The notes beneath the pieces were generated by a model. That model had not been told where the DNA came from and ran no database searches. It saw only the letters and a list, made by a program, of their open reading frames with translations. Positions 35,615-45,747 of a DNA stretch of 64,000 bases are shown here, one piece after another. Position 1 is the stretch's first letter, and each line of letters begins with the position of its first letter. A program made the translations under genes and the position numbers. Source of the DNA: CAJCJE01 sp963818685 (GTDB taxonomy: Bacteria > Actinomycetota > Actinomycetes > Mycobacteriales > Pseudonocardiaceae); the NCBI GenBank assembly GCA_963818685.1, contig CAWFTJ010000006.1, positions 124,001 to 188,000 of the forward strand, in the 5' to 3' direction.

Positions 35615-35792
35615 TTACCGCCTTACGGGCGATCGGCAGTTGGTGTCACTCCAGCTCGCGGATCCACATTTCGACTCACAGAAACACACCGACGAGTTCT
35701 GTGGGCGGAAATTCGTGGTGACCGGTGGTTGACCGGTGCTTGGCTCGGCACGGTCCGGTGGAAATGTGGGGAGGTCTCTGATGTGGGAAGTG

Positions 35793-37080
35793 TCACCGCG
35801 ACTGGTTGCGCAGTTCGCCACTGACGTTGAGCACCTCGTCACAGTTGGCGGCCTGCTGCCCGGTGGCCGGCGTGCCCGGCGCGTCGCAGGTGATGTTCGC
35901 ACCGACCGTCTGACCGGCCGGCACCTCGATCGGCGTCACCCAGTGGTAGTCCTGGTTGCGGAAGGTCTCCAAGGCGATCGTGGTGATCGTCTGGGCGCCG
36001 AACGTCACGGTCAGCAGGCCCTCGTCGCCCTGGAAGTTGGCCAGCACCAGGTCGGTCACGTAGAACATCTTGCCGGAGGGCACCTTGTAGGACTGGGTCT
36101 GCTTCGCACCGCCCGCGGTGTGCACCTCGATCGTCGCGGAACTCTGCTGGCCGCTGCCCACGGTCCCGGCCGGACCGGAACCGCCGCCGCCCGACTGGCC
36201 GCCCCCCGCCCTGGCCGCCCCCACCCTGACCGCTGCCGTTCGGGCCGTTGCTCGCGGACGGTCCTGGCGCGAGCTGCCCGGAATTCACCTGCTGCCGCAC
36301 GGCGTCGTCGGCGGCCTGCTTGGCCGCACTGTTCACGGCCGGACGTACCAACGTGAGCCAGGCGATCACCAGTGCCAGCAACAACGCCAGCAGCGCGAGC
36401 AGCCAACGGGGCAGCACCGCCATCTGGACGAGTTCGCCGTTGAGTTTCTTCGAGTCCTGACCGAACTGAGGTTCGCTCGTCGGCGCCGCGCTGACCTGGA
36501 ACTGAGTGGTGATGGGTTTGCCGAACCAGTTCAGCTTCTGCGTGCGCACCCGCAGCGCTACGTCGGTGTCCGCACCGGGTTCCAGTGCGCTGCTCGACGG
36601 GACTCCGCGATAGCGCAGTTCGGCGCCGGGGTCGGCGGCGTCCAGCGCCACGTCAACCGGCATGTTGCCCTGGTTGCCCAGCCGGACGTGGAAGCGGGCG
36701 CCGAGCCACCAGGTGCGACGGCGCTGCGGGACCAGTGCCGCGTCCAGCTGCGCGAACGGCTCGATGGTGACGGTCGTCTCTGGCACCGTCACCAGCTCGG
36801 GCCGTTCGGCCGGCAGCACCCGCACGGCCAGCGGCACGTCGCCGGCGCGCACCTCCGGGGAACGCGGTGGGGTCAGTGTGACGGTGACCGCACCGGATGT
36901 GCCCGGATAAAGCGACAGCCGCTCCGGCCCGATCGCTGCCCACGGCGCACACGGGCCGACCACCTCGAACGTGTAGGCCTCCACGATCTCGCTGTCGTTG
37001 CGGACAGTGAGAGTGGTCGTCGCCGTGTCGCCGGGGGCGACAACGACGGCGGCGAAGTCGAGTTCCGGTGAAGTCGTCAC
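35793..37080 (-). CDS. eCIS-locus membrane protein with NEW3-like N-terminus, frame interrupted in a poly-G run
   Basis: The product has an N-terminal β-sandwich part (FAAVVVAPGDTATTTLTVRN; LSLYPGTSGAVTVTL) like alpha-galactosidase NEW3/immunoglobulin-type modules to about residue 220. One TM helix follows near 228-250 (WLLALLALLLALVIAWLTLV), then a Gly/Gln linker and a C-terminal extracytoplasmic domain (TIEVHTAGGAKQTQ through CDEVLNVSGEL). The linker codes GGGGQGGGGQ-type repeats. A run of six C on the plus strand (36202-36207) where five would keep frame shifts the reading, and the real C-terminus lies in the other frame, stopping at 35793. Corrected length is about 428 residues. It starts at GTG 37080, weak RBS. 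Function is unknown. Confidence 0.7.
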
Positions 37081-37219
37081 GCGCCGACGGTAGTCGCGGC
37101 TGACGGGTCACCGGCAGGTCATGGCGGGCAACCGCCCGGCAGACCCGATGCCCCACAAGGGCAAGGGATCTGCCCGAAGTCTCCGGGGCTGTGTTACCCC
37201 GGCGGGGAGGGAGAGCACA

Positions 37220-37846
37220 ATGGGAGTCAGGGTTGCGGTGGCCACCTACACCGAGGATCCGTTGCTACGGGCGGGAATCGCCCACCAGCTGCGGCCTCGT
37301 CCCGAGGTGGAGCTGGTCGAGAAGGGGCAGGAGGCTCGGGCCGCGGTCGCCCTCGTGGTTGTCGATCAGGTCAGCGAGGACGCGGTGCAGTTGTTGCGCA
37401 AACTACGGCACACGGCCACGGTTCGCACGGCGCTGGTGGTCAGCAAGTTCGAGGCGGCCGCGCTGCGCACCGCCATCGAGTGCGGAGTGGCCGCGGTGGT
37501 GCGCCGGTCCGAGGCGAGCCAGGACCGGCTCATCGCGGTGATCTCGGCCGTGGCCAGGGGCGAGGGCGTGCTGCCAGGTGACGTGCTCGGCCAACTGCTC
37601 GACCACGTCGGACAGTTGCAGCGCGCCGCGCTCGACCCGAGGGGCATCACGCTGTCCGCGCTGTCCGCGCGCGAGGTCGACGTGCTACGGCTGGTGTCGG
37701 AAGGCTTGGACACCAACGAGATCGCCGACAAGCTGTCCTACTCCGAGCGCACCATCAAGAACATCCTGTCCGAGATCAACACAAGACTGCGGCTGCGCAA
37801 CCGCGCGCACGCGGTGGGGTACGCCATGCGCAGCGGCCTGATCTAG
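37220..37846 (+). CDS. LuxR-family response regulator-like protein
   Basis: The 208-residue product has a receiver-like N-domain (VATYTEDPLLRAGIAHQL; VALVVVDQV with a possible Asp; TALVVSKFEAAALRTAIECG). The conserved Lys is replaced by Arg (AAVVRRSEA), so phosphorylation may be weak or absent. The LuxR-type helix-turn-helix is near 140-200 (LSAREVDVLRLVSEGLDTNE; TIKNILSEI). It opens the plus-strand eCIS block and is a probable cluster regulator. ATG 37220 is six bases after GGGAGGGAG. It is divergent from the membrane protein gene. Confidence 0.85.
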   Translation: MGVRVAVATYTEDPLLRAGIAHQLRPRPEVELVEKGQEARAAVALVVVDQVSEDAVQLLRKLRHTATVRTALVVSKFEAAALRTAIECGVAAVVRRSEASQDRLIAVISAVARGEGVLPGDVLGQLLDHVGQLQRAALDPRGITLSALSAREVDVLRLVSEGLDTNEIADKLSYSERTIKNILSEINTRLRLRNRAHAVGYAMRSGLI

Positions 37847-37961
37847 GCACGGGTGCCCGAAATACCCGACGGGGCTTCCCGCCGTGGTGCCCTCGCAGCC
37901 CTGTCCGCCGCCGCCGTCGCGACAGCACGATGGCCGGCAGACATATGCGCGGAGGTGAACG

Positions 37962-40900
37962 GTGTCCAGAAACCGGCGGGTCGCTCGTGGCATGATCGAC
38001 ACCGTCACCGCCGTGCTGGTCGCGGCCGTGCTGGTCGCGGCGGCTGCGGTCGCGGTCGTGAACGTCTCGGCCGCGAACAGTCCGGCCGCAGCCGCGCCGG
38101 CGCCGACCCCGGACCAGACCGGCCGGATCGCCTACGCCGGCACCGCGCACCGCAGCCTCGGTGAGGTGGTCGACCCTGGGCAGGGTTCGACGCCGGTGTT
38201 CGGCGGCAGTCCGACGCACTTCGACGACCAGCCGTCGGCTCGCGGTGACATGATGGTGTTCACCAGCCTGCGCGACGAGCCGAACCCACAGGTGTACGTG
38301 CGGGACGCGTCCGGTGCGGTGCGCGGGCTCACTACCGGTCGCAACGCCGCGCACCCGCAGCTGTCCCCGGACCGCACGCTGGTGGCGTTCGACTCCGCCG
38401 AGCCGAAGACGGGCGGCGGGACGCAGCAGGTGATCTGGATCGTGCACACCGACGGCACGGGACTGCGGCGGTTCACCGACGGCAACGCGGACGAGACCTC
38501 GCCGACGTTCTCCCCGGACGGGGCGGAGATCGCCTTTTCCAGCACCGAAGCCGGACGCCCCCAGATCTTCACCCGCCCGGTCGCCGGCGGGGCCGCCACC
38601 CAGCTGACGCAGGAGCCGACCGGCTCGGCAATCGAACCGGCGTGGAACCCGGTCAACGACGACACACACCGCACCCAGATCGCCTACGTGCTCGACTCCG
38701 ACGGCGACACCGGGACCCAACAGGACGAGAGCGTGCGTCTGATCTCGGGCGCACCGACGGGCAATCCCGTGCTCAGCGGGCCCCAGGCCGGTTGGCAGAG
38801 CAGGTCGCCGTCGTGGCAGCCCGACGGCAGCGGCCTGTTGTTCGTCAGCGACAATGCCACTGACGGCAGCACTTTCGCCCACGTGTACGTCGTGCCGTGC
38901 CGTTGCGCGGGCGAGCAGGCGACCCTGTTGCTGTCCGAGAACCGGGACGTGGACTCACCGACCTGGCTGACCGACGCGAGCGGCTCGCACCTGGTCGTCG
39001 CAAGGACAACCGAGGCGAGCCCGAATGTGGCCGCACTGCAAGACATCCGCACCGACGGCGCCGATCCGCGTGATCTCGGTACGGTCGTGCTGACCGAGGA
39101 TCCCCTGGCCGCGACCGACAGCAGCAAACTGTTCGCCCCGTCGACGCCGGGCACCGACCCGTGGACGATCCGGCAGAGCTACTCGCCCGACGGCCGGCAC
39201 CTCGCGGTGAGTCGGTTCGTGCACAACGGAAACGTCACGTCCGAGCAGATCTGGATCAGCGACCCGGACGGTGCCAACGCGCATCTGCTGCCCATCGCGG
39301 ACCGCAGGGCCGGTGACTGGGAGACCGACGTCGAGTGGTCCCCGGACAGCAGCATGGTCGCGCTGGCCCGCCGGTCGCCAGGGGCGATCAACCGCAGGGG
39401 CGGCGCGAGCCGGATCATCATCGTGAAGGTGGCGACCGGCCAGGTCGTGGCCCAACTGCCGCCCGACCCGACCATCGACGAGGACGACGGCCAGCCCACC
39501 TGGTCGCCCGACGGCAAACTGCTCGCGTTCAGCCGGGGAACGGTGGCAGGCGGCCCGGACGGGGCGCCCCGCGACCAGCACATCTGGCTCACCAGTCTGG
39601 ACGCGCTCAACCAGCAGCGTGACCTGACCGCCGCGGTGTGCGCACCGGGCTGCCGGGTCACCGACGACAGTCCGGTGTTCGCGCCGGACGGTCAGAGCCT
39701 GGTGTTCAATCGGGAGACCGACGGTCTGCTCCAGATCAACCTCGCCGACACCTCGTGCGAGGTGCTGCTACCGACGGCGCAGGATTCCTGTGCCGGTCCG
39801 GTCGCCGCGCCGAACGGGCCGTTCCAGCCGCGTGACGTGGCGTGGTCGCCGGACGGCAGGAGCATGGTGTTGACCACTCGTCGGGCGGCCGATCCGAACT
39901 CGCCGGAGATGCTCGCGCTGTTCACGCCGGCCACCGGTGTGCTGACTCCACTGGGTGCGGCACTTCCCGGCCGGCAGAAGGAACCCACCTGGGAGTCCAG
40001 CGCGCACCTGACCCTGACGGCGCCACCGACCACACCGCAGGTGCAGGTCAGTTCCGGCACCCAGGTGACGGCGACCGTCACCGACCAGGGGCCGGCGCCT
40101 ACCGGCGCGTCGGTGACCGTGGCCGTGCCTATCGGTCTGCGCCTTGACGGTCTTACCCCGTCCCAGGGCACTTGTGACGTCTCGAAACTCGTGTGCGAAC
40201 TCGGCGTGATTCCACCCGGCGGCATAGCGACCGTCACCGCGAACGTGACTGGACTCGTGACCGGCCAGCAACAGATCGGTTGGGCGGTCGCCGGGGTCGT
40301 GCTCGACACGGCGCCTGGTACGAACGCCGCGCAAACCGTTGTACCGGTGGTGGCTCCCAACGCACCGCCGCCCCCGCCACCACCCCCGACGGTGCAACCC
40401 CAGACGGTGCAACCCAACGTGATCATCGCACCGGGAGTCTCGGTCATCGCGAACCCCGATCCCGCCTACGTTGGCGGCCGAACCACCGTGCGCTACACGG
40501 CGACGAACGGTGGCAACACGCCGGCCACCGGACCGACGCTGACGCTGGGACTGCCAGCCGGCATTCCCGTAGCCGTACTGCCACCCGGATGCACGCAGAC
40601 CGAGTGCACGCTGCCGGACCTCGCGCCAGGGGCCTCCACGGTCGTCCAGGTCGTGCTGGCGCCGACCGCGGCGGGCACTTCGACGATCATCGCGACGTTG
40701 ACGTCCAGCAACGCCAACCCGATCAGTGGCAACACCACGTTGCTTGTCTTGCAGCCCAAGATCATCGCGGTGCCGGCGATCGGTAAGCCGGGGTTCGTGA
40801 CCTCGGTGCGTGGCACCGACTTCCCGCCTGGTGTCCCGGTCAAGCTGGTCTGGACCCCTGGCATCACAGCCGCCGCCGCACCGACACTGCCCGCCGCCGA

Positions 40901-41054
40901 CGGCAAGTTCATCGCGCAGCTGCTGATACTGACCAAGGACCAGACCGGCCCGCGCACGATCACCGCGTCTGGACCGGGCTTCTCGCCGGTCACCACACCG
41001 TTCCTGGTGGTGGAGGGCACGATCGAACCACCGTCCATGGTCACCCGCCACTAG
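37962..41054 (+). CDS. Secreted or anchored TolB-like β-propeller protein of the eCIS locus
   Basis: The 1030-residue protein has an N-terminal signal anchor (VTAVLVAAVLVAAAAVAVV), then at least eight PD40/TolB-like blades, seen as motifs such as FSPDGAEIAFSS, WQPDGSGLLFVSD, YSPDGRHLAVSR, WSPDGKLLAFSR and WSPDGRSMVLTT. From about 690 a proline run separates two DUF11/CARDB-like β-sandwiches (VTATVTDQGPAPTGASVTV; TTVRYTATNGGNTPATGP) and an IPT-like tail. Similar large β-propeller proteins occur in actinomycete eCIS clusters, with no role proven. GTG 37962 follows GGAGGTG. The next gene is nine bases away. Confidence 0.78.
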   Translation: MSRNRRVARGMIDTVTAVLVAAVLVAAAAVAVVNVSAANSPAAAAPAPTPDQTGRIAYAGTAHRSLGEVVDPGQGSTPVFGGSPTHFDDQPSARGDMMVFTSLRDEPNPQVYVRDASGAVRGLTTGRNAAHPQLSPDRTLVAFDSAEPKTGGGTQQVIWIVHTDGTGLRRFTDGNADETSPTFSPDGAEIAFSSTEAGRPQIFTRPVAGGAATQLTQEPTGSAIEPAWNPVNDDTHRTQIAYVLDSDGDTGTQQDESVRLISGAPTGNPVLSGPQAGWQSRSPSWQPDGSGLLFVSDNATDGSTFAHVYVVPCRCAGEQATLLLSENRDVDSPTWLTDASGSHLVVARTTEASPNVAALQDIRTDGADPRDLGTVVLTEDPLAATDSSKLFAPSTPGTDPWTIRQSYSPDGRHLAVSRFVHNGNVTSEQIWISDPDGANAHLLPIADRRAGDWETDVEWSPDSSMVALARRSPGAINRRGGASRIIIVKVATGQVVAQLPPDPTIDEDDGQPTWSPDGKLLAFSRGTVAGGPDGAPRDQHIWLTSLDALNQQRDLTAAVCAPGCRVTDDSPVFAPDGQSLVFNRETDGLLQINLADTSCEVLLPTAQDSCAGPVAAPNGPFQPRDVAWSPDGRSMVLTTRRAADPNSPEMLALFTPATGVLTPLGAALPGRQKEPTWESSAHLTLTAPPTTPQVQVSSGTQVTATVTDQGPAPTGASVTVAVPIGLRLDGLTPSQGTCDVSKLVCELGVIPPGGIATVTANVTGLVTGQQQIGWAVAGVVLDTAPGTNAAQTVVPVVAPNAPPPPPPPPTVQPQTVQPNVIIAPGVSVIANPDPAYVGGRTTVRYTATNGGNTPATGPTLTLGLPAGIPVAVLPPGCTQTECTLPDLAPGASTVVQVVLAPTAAGTSTIIATLTSSNANPISGNTTLLVLQPKIIAVPAIGKPGFVTSVRGTDFPPGVPVKLVWTPGITAAAAPTLPAADGKFIAQLLILTKDQTGPRTITASGPGFSPVTTPFLVVEGTIEPPSMVTRH

Positions 41055-41063
41055 GAGAGGACA

Positions 41064-41753
41064 ATGATCCACGAGGTGGACGAGGGGCTGCGGCTGCTGC
41101 TGGCGGACGCGGGGCTGCCCAGCGAGGGCACCGAACTGTTGTTCGACGCGCCGACCACGGACTGGGCGGCCAAACGCACCGTGCCGACAGTGAACGTGTT
41201 CCTCTACAACCTGGTCGAGGACATGGACCGGCGAGCGAGCGGACAGCACGAGGAGTACGACGAGAACGGAATCGCGACCGGCTGGCGGGCGCCACCGCGC
41301 TGGTACACGCTGTCGTACCTGGTGACCGCGTGGACCGCTCGGCCGACCGACGAGCACCGGCTGCTGTCCGAGGTGCTGCGGGGCGCATCGCGGTACGAGC
41401 AGTTCCGGCCGGAGTGGCTGACCGGGTCGCTGGCCGAGCTCGGGCTGGCGGTGCTGGTCGACGTGGCCGTCCCCGCGGCAGAGGGCGCCACGTCGACCAC
41501 CGACATCTGGCATTCGCTGGGCGGGCAGCTCAAACCGTCGATCAGCGTGCGAGTGACCGCACCGATGATCGGCGATCGCGACGCCGCCGCCGCTGTCGTG
41601 ACCGAAGGCATGGTGGTGCGGACGAATCCACCCGACGGAGACGGCAGGCGACTGCGCTACGAGGGGCCGACCACCGCGGAGGGCACGGGTTTCTCGTCGA
41701 CAAGGACCAAGCCGATGCCGGGGATGCTCCGACGCCGCGGCGGTCGGATGTGA
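41064..41753 (+). CDS. DUF4255 protein (tube-terminator/cap-like, Afp16-like)
   Basis: The 229-residue DUF4255 protein has the family signatures TVNVFLYNLVEDMDRR and PPRWYTLSYLVTAWT with EHRLLSEVL. In characterised contractile particles, Afp16/Pvc16-type proteins cap the sheath-tube complex at its distal end and set length. It starts at ATG 41064 with AGGAGAGGAC before it. Its TGA overlaps the start of the AAA ATPase (GTGA). This pairing, DUF4255 plus AAA, is diagnostic of eCIS. Confidence 0.92.
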   Translation: MIHEVDEGLRLLLADAGLPSEGTELLFDAPTTDWAAKRTVPTVNVFLYNLVEDMDRRASGQHEEYDENGIATGWRAPPRWYTLSYLVTAWTARPTDEHRLLSEVLRGASRYEQFRPEWLTGSLAELGLAVLVDVAVPAAEGATSTTDIWHSLGGQLKPSISVRVTAPMIGDRDAAAAVVTEGMVVRTNPPDGDGRRLRYEGPTTAEGTGFSSTRTKPMPGMLRRRGGRM

Positions 41754-43708
41754 GCCTCGCCGCAATACTGTCCATTGTGGATGAACGGGTGCGCAAGGCG
41801 GTCGCCGCCCGCCGGGCCGGTGATCCCAAGCCCGACGACCCGTTCCGGGGCCTCTACCTCAGTGACGCCGACGTCGACCGCGTTCTCGACGTGCCGCCGC
41901 CGGAGGTCGCCTGCGTCCCGGCCGAGTCGCCCGACCCGTCGTCGCGGCTCGGCCTGCTGGCCGAGGAGTTCCGTCTCGATCCGCTCGACGTGGAATTCCT
42001 CGTGCTGGCGATGGCTCCCGACCTGGACGTCCGGTTCGAGCGCCTCTACGGCTACCTCAACGACGACGTCACCCAACGCCGCGCCACGCTCCGGCTCGCC
42101 ATCGAACTGCACGGCCTGCCGGCGACCGGCCCGTGGCGGTTCCGGCTGGCACCGGGGTCACCGCTGGTGGACGGTGGTCTGCTGGAGATCCACGAGCAGG
42201 ATCGACCGGCACTCTCGCGGGTGCTGCGGGTGCCGGACCGGGTCGTGGGCCACCTGCTCGGCAATGACGAACCCGACTCGGCGCTGTCCGGCATCGCCTC
42301 GGTCGAGCAGCCTGCCCTCTGGCCAGAAGCGGAAGCTGGCGCCGACGCGGTCGCGGCCGGTGTCCCGTTCGTGTACCTGCGTGACGGGTGGTCCGGTGCG
42401 GCGGCGTCGGCACTGGCCAGCAGGCCGACGCTCGTCGTGGACGCCCGCACCCTCGTCACCGACCGGGATCCCGAGCAGGTGCTCGCCGTGCTGCTGCGGG
42501 AGGCACGGCTGCGTGGCGCCGGCGTCGCACTCGGACCGATCGAGGCGTTGGAGTCGGGCACTGTCCGGCGCGCTGTCGCCGCACTGTCGCACCACATCCC
42601 GTTGGTCGGGTATGGCAGTCGGGCATGGGATCCGTTGTGGGCCAGGGAATGCCCACTGACGGTGATCGTGACCGCGAGCGACGCCCCGGCACGTGCGCGA
42701 CGTTGGCACCGCGCCGTCGGTAACCGGGATTTTGCCGACGCACTGTCGGTATACCGGCTCGGGCCGGACCAGATCGACGCCTCGGTCCGGTTGGCCGGCC
42801 AGCAGGCGCGTGCCGCAGGACGGCCGGTTCGGTTGGCCGATCTGCGCGCGGGGGCGTTGAGCCACAACGGAACCGGGCTGGAGCGACTGGCCCGCCGGGT
42901 CTCCCCAGCCGTCGGGTGGGCGGATCTCGTTGTGCCCGAACAGACCCAGCAAAGCCTGGCCGACGTGGTGGCCAGGGCGAAGCATCGGGACACCGTGCTC
43001 GGGCAGTGGCGGATGCGGCCGGGTGGTGGCCGCGGCCACGGCGTGACCGCGCTGTTCGCCGGCGAGTCCGGCACCGGCAAGACCCTCGCGGCCGAGGTGA
43101 TCGCCGGCGAACTCGGCATGGACCTGTACGTGGTCGATCTGTCCTCCGTTGTCGACAAGTACGTCGGGGAGACCGAGAAGAACCTGGACCGGATCTTCAC
43201 CGAGGCGGCCGACGTCAACGGCGTGCTGCTGTTCGACGAGGCCGACGCGATCTTCGGCAAACGCTCGGCCGTGCAGGACGCGCACGACCGGTACGCCAAC
43301 ATCGAGTCGGCGTATCTGTTGCAGCGCATGGAGTCCTTTGACGGGATCGCCGTGCTCACCACCAACCTGCGGGCCAATCTCGACGACGCGTTCACCCGCA
43401 GGCTCGACGTCATCGCGGACTTCCCGGTGCCCGACCACAGCCAGCGCAGGGCGCTGTGGGACCGGTGTCTCGGCACCGCGCTGCCCCGCGCCGACGACGT
43501 CGATCTGGAACTGTGTGCCGAACGGTTCGACCTGGCCGGCGGTGCGATCCGGTCGTGCGTGGTCACCGCCGCCTACCTGGCCGCCGCCGAGGGACGCCCG
43601 GTGGCCATGGCCGATCTGATCGCCGCCGTGTACCAGGAGTACCGCAAGCTCGGTCGGCTGGTCAGGGCCGAGGAGTTCGGCGACCTCGCGCATTCATCCC
43701 GACGCTAG
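41750..43708 (+). CDS. eCIS AAA+ ATPase (Afp15/Pvc15-like)
   Basis: The 652-residue protein has a divergent N-terminal half (first ATPase-like module, degenerate) and a canonical C-terminal AAA+ module. That module has Walker A GESGTGKTLAAEV (about 440), Walker B VNGVLLFDEADAIFGKR, sensor VLTTNLRANLDDAF, and arginine finger TRRLD. It is required for assembly or cargo loading in related systems. GTG 41750 overlaps the DUF4255 stop. The next gene lies 14 bases downstream. Confidence 0.93.
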   Translation: MSLAAILSIVDERVRKAVAARRAGDPKPDDPFRGLYLSDADVDRVLDVPPPEVACVPAESPDPSSRLGLLAEEFRLDPLDVEFLVLAMAPDLDVRFERLYGYLNDDVTQRRATLRLAIELHGLPATGPWRFRLAPGSPLVDGGLLEIHEQDRPALSRVLRVPDRVVGHLLGNDEPDSALSGIASVEQPALWPEAEAGADAVAAGVPFVYLRDGWSGAAASALASRPTLVVDARTLVTDRDPEQVLAVLLREARLRGAGVALGPIEALESGTVRRAVAALSHHIPLVGYGSRAWDPLWARECPLTVIVTASDAPARARRWHRAVGNRDFADALSVYRLGPDQIDASVRLAGQQARAAGRPVRLADLRAGALSHNGTGLERLARRVSPAVGWADLVVPEQTQQSLADVVARAKHRDTVLGQWRMRPGGGRGHGVTALFAGESGTGKTLAAEVIAGELGMDLYVVDLSSVVDKYVGETEKNLDRIFTEAADVNGVLLFDEADAIFGKRSAVQDAHDRYANIESAYLLQRMESFDGIAVLTTNLRANLDDAFTRRLDVIADFPVPDHSQRRALWDRCLGTALPRADDVDLELCAERFDLAGGAIRSCVVTAAYLAAAEGRPVAMADLIAAVYQEYRKLGRLVRAEEFGDLAHSSRR

Positions 43709-43722
43709 ACCGAGGAGGTCCG

Positions 43723-45747
43723 ATGCGTGCTCACGACAGGTCCGCCCGTAAGGAAGACCCCGATGACCACAAGGCTGCCGCTCGCAGAGCCCCGGTCGAT
43801 CCCGGCGGTCTGCTCGCGTTGCAACGCAGTGCCGGCAACCAGGCCGTCACGGACGTCATCAGCCGCGGCCTGAGCGAGCCCGCCGCGCCCATGGGCGCGG
43901 AGTTGTTGGCCCAGAAGGAAGAACAGTTCAACGCGAACTTCTCCGGCGTGCGCTTCCACACCGGTGCGGCCGCCGCCGAGGCAGCCGCTGCCGTACACGC
44001 CCGTGCCTTCACCGTCGACCAGGACATCGTGCTGCCCGATCCCGACCCCGAGACCCTGGACCACGAACTCACCCACGTGGTCCGCAACCAGCAGCGGCGC
44101 GCGACCGGCCACGACACCGGCGCCGGGTTCGACATGACCCGCCCCACCGACGAACCCGAACAGGAGGCGGCCGGGAACGCCAGGCAGATGCGTGGCGGCG
44201 GCCGGAGCATGGTCCAGGGCAACGGACCTGGTACCGAGACCACCCCGGTCGTCGCGACGGCGCTCATCCAGCGGACCGCGCTGTCCACCATTCAGCCCGG
44301 TATCACCGAGGCACAGGAAAGCCACCTCGACACCAACCTGCTCGACATGCCGGTGCTCGTGCCCGTGCTGCCGCCCGTGGCCACCGACCGGTTCACCAGG
44401 GACCGGTCGGCCAACCTGGGCGGCGCGACCGACGACCGGCTGACCTCCGACGCCAGCGGTGACTGGTGGGCCACGATCACCTGGCGACAGCTGATCAGAG
44501 GCGACGTCATCCCCATGCGGTACGAGGGCCAGATCCTCCGGGTGCTCCCGCAGGGCGGTGGGTCACTCGCCGCCGCGCGGGGCGAACTGCTCCAGATACG
44601 CCACGACCCCCGCTACACCAGCGACCCGCTGCTGAACGAGTTCACCAGCAACCTGATGCGGTGGCTGTTGCGGCAACAGGGCGGCGGCGGCCAAGCGGAG
44701 GTCGCGGTGACCGCCACGAGTTCCGCCGCCGGCCGGGGAGCGCACGTCGACATCGAAGGACGCCCCGGTTGGAACACGCCGGCCAACGAGATCGCCACCG
44801 ACTCCGGCGAACAACGCAGGCACATCTTCGCCTGGCACGCGATGCGCGACGCGTTCCGCCGCGCCTTCAACACCGCGTTGGCCGACGGAGAGCACGTCCG
44901 GGACCGGATGCGCCGGCTCATCAGCCTGCTGGAGCAGGCGGAGACCTGGGCAGAGCTCGACAACAACTCCGACGACGGCCACGCGTCGGGCGATGAGTCC
45001 ATGGCCGATGCCGGCAGCCGCAGCAGCAACGCCATGAGTGGTGTCGTGGCCGAACCAGGGCCATCCTCCCAGCCCGACGAGATGGCGCTCGACACACCGC
45101 CCCGGTCGCACTCGCCCGTACCGGCGGCGGGCAGTCCAGCGCACTCGTCGTCGCAGGCCAGCAGCACCACATCGGAACAGTTGCGGGACCGGCTGACCGA
45201 GGTGATCACCAGGGTGATGGGGCTGTTGTCGAACAACCCGTACAACCTGTGGGCCGGTGAGGGCCGGACCAACGAGGCGATCAACCGGGTCGCCCAACAG
45301 CTGAGGTTGGAGATGCGTGAGCAGTCCGACGACCAGGAACTGCTCACCAGCGTCCGCGAGCGAGCGACGAACGCCGCCGCAAGGCCCGGCCAGGACCGGC
45401 AGGTGTGGACAACCGTGCGGGACATGCTGGCGGACGCGCAGGCGGGGGACGCGCGCAAGTTCATCCAGTCGATCATCGACACGACCGACGTCGACGTCCC
45501 GATCACCGGCGACGACGAGACCTCGTCCACCTACGAGGGCAACCTGGCCAACCAGGTCGCCGTCGTCCAACACATGCTGGGCAGCGGTATGTCCACGCAG
45601 CTGATCGCGATGGGTGCGGGCACCATGCCCGCCGACTTCGACACGCTGCTCGGCGAGATCGGCGCCTGGCTGCGCCGGTTCCTGCGCCCGGACGCCCTTG
45701 CCACCAGCACGACCGGCGGCAACCGCACCGTCCACCAACGGAGCTGA
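43723..45747 (+). CDS. DUF4157 protein, candidate eCIS effector
   Basis: The 674-residue protein has a charged N-terminal leader (residues 1-40), then DUF4157 (about 45-130). This has LALQRSAGNQAV, FSGVRFHTGAAAAEAA and the zinc-binding HExxH motif HELTH (about 114-118). The long C-terminal part contains NLMRWLLRQQGGGG, RRHIFAWHAMRDAFRRAF, an Ala/Ser/Pro-rich low-complexity stretch (about 420-485) and YNLWAGEGRTNEAI, which I cannot name. DUF4157 is among the commonest eCIS cargo-associated domains, and toxin C-termini vary. Location just after the loader ATPase fits cargo. RBS GAGGAGG is six bases before ATG 43723. Confidence 0.8.
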   Translation: MRAHDRSARKEDPDDHKAAARRAPVDPGGLLALQRSAGNQAVTDVISRGLSEPAAPMGAELLAQKEEQFNANFSGVRFHTGAAAAEAAAAVHARAFTVDQDIVLPDPDPETLDHELTHVVRNQQRRATGHDTGAGFDMTRPTDEPEQEAAGNARQMRGGGRSMVQGNGPGTETTPVVATALIQRTALSTIQPGITEAQESHLDTNLLDMPVLVPVLPPVATDRFTRDRSANLGGATDDRLTSDASGDWWATITWRQLIRGDVIPMRYEGQILRVLPQGGGSLAAARGELLQIRHDPRYTSDPLLNEFTSNLMRWLLRQQGGGGQAEVAVTATSSAAGRGAHVDIEGRPGWNTPANEIATDSGEQRRHIFAWHAMRDAFRRAFNTALADGEHVRDRMRRLISLLEQAETWAELDNNSDDGHASGDESMADAGSRSSNAMSGVVAEPGPSSQPDEMALDTPPRSHSPVPAAGSPAHSSSQASSTTSEQLRDRLTEVITRVMGLLSNNPYNLWAGEGRTNEAINRVAQQLRLEMREQSDDQELLTSVRERATNAAARPGQDRQVWTTVRDMLADAQAGDARKFIQSIIDTTDVDVPITGDDETSSTYEGNLANQVAVVQHMLGSGMSTQLIAMGAGTMPADFDTLLGEIGAWLRRFLRPDALATSTTGGNRTVHQRS

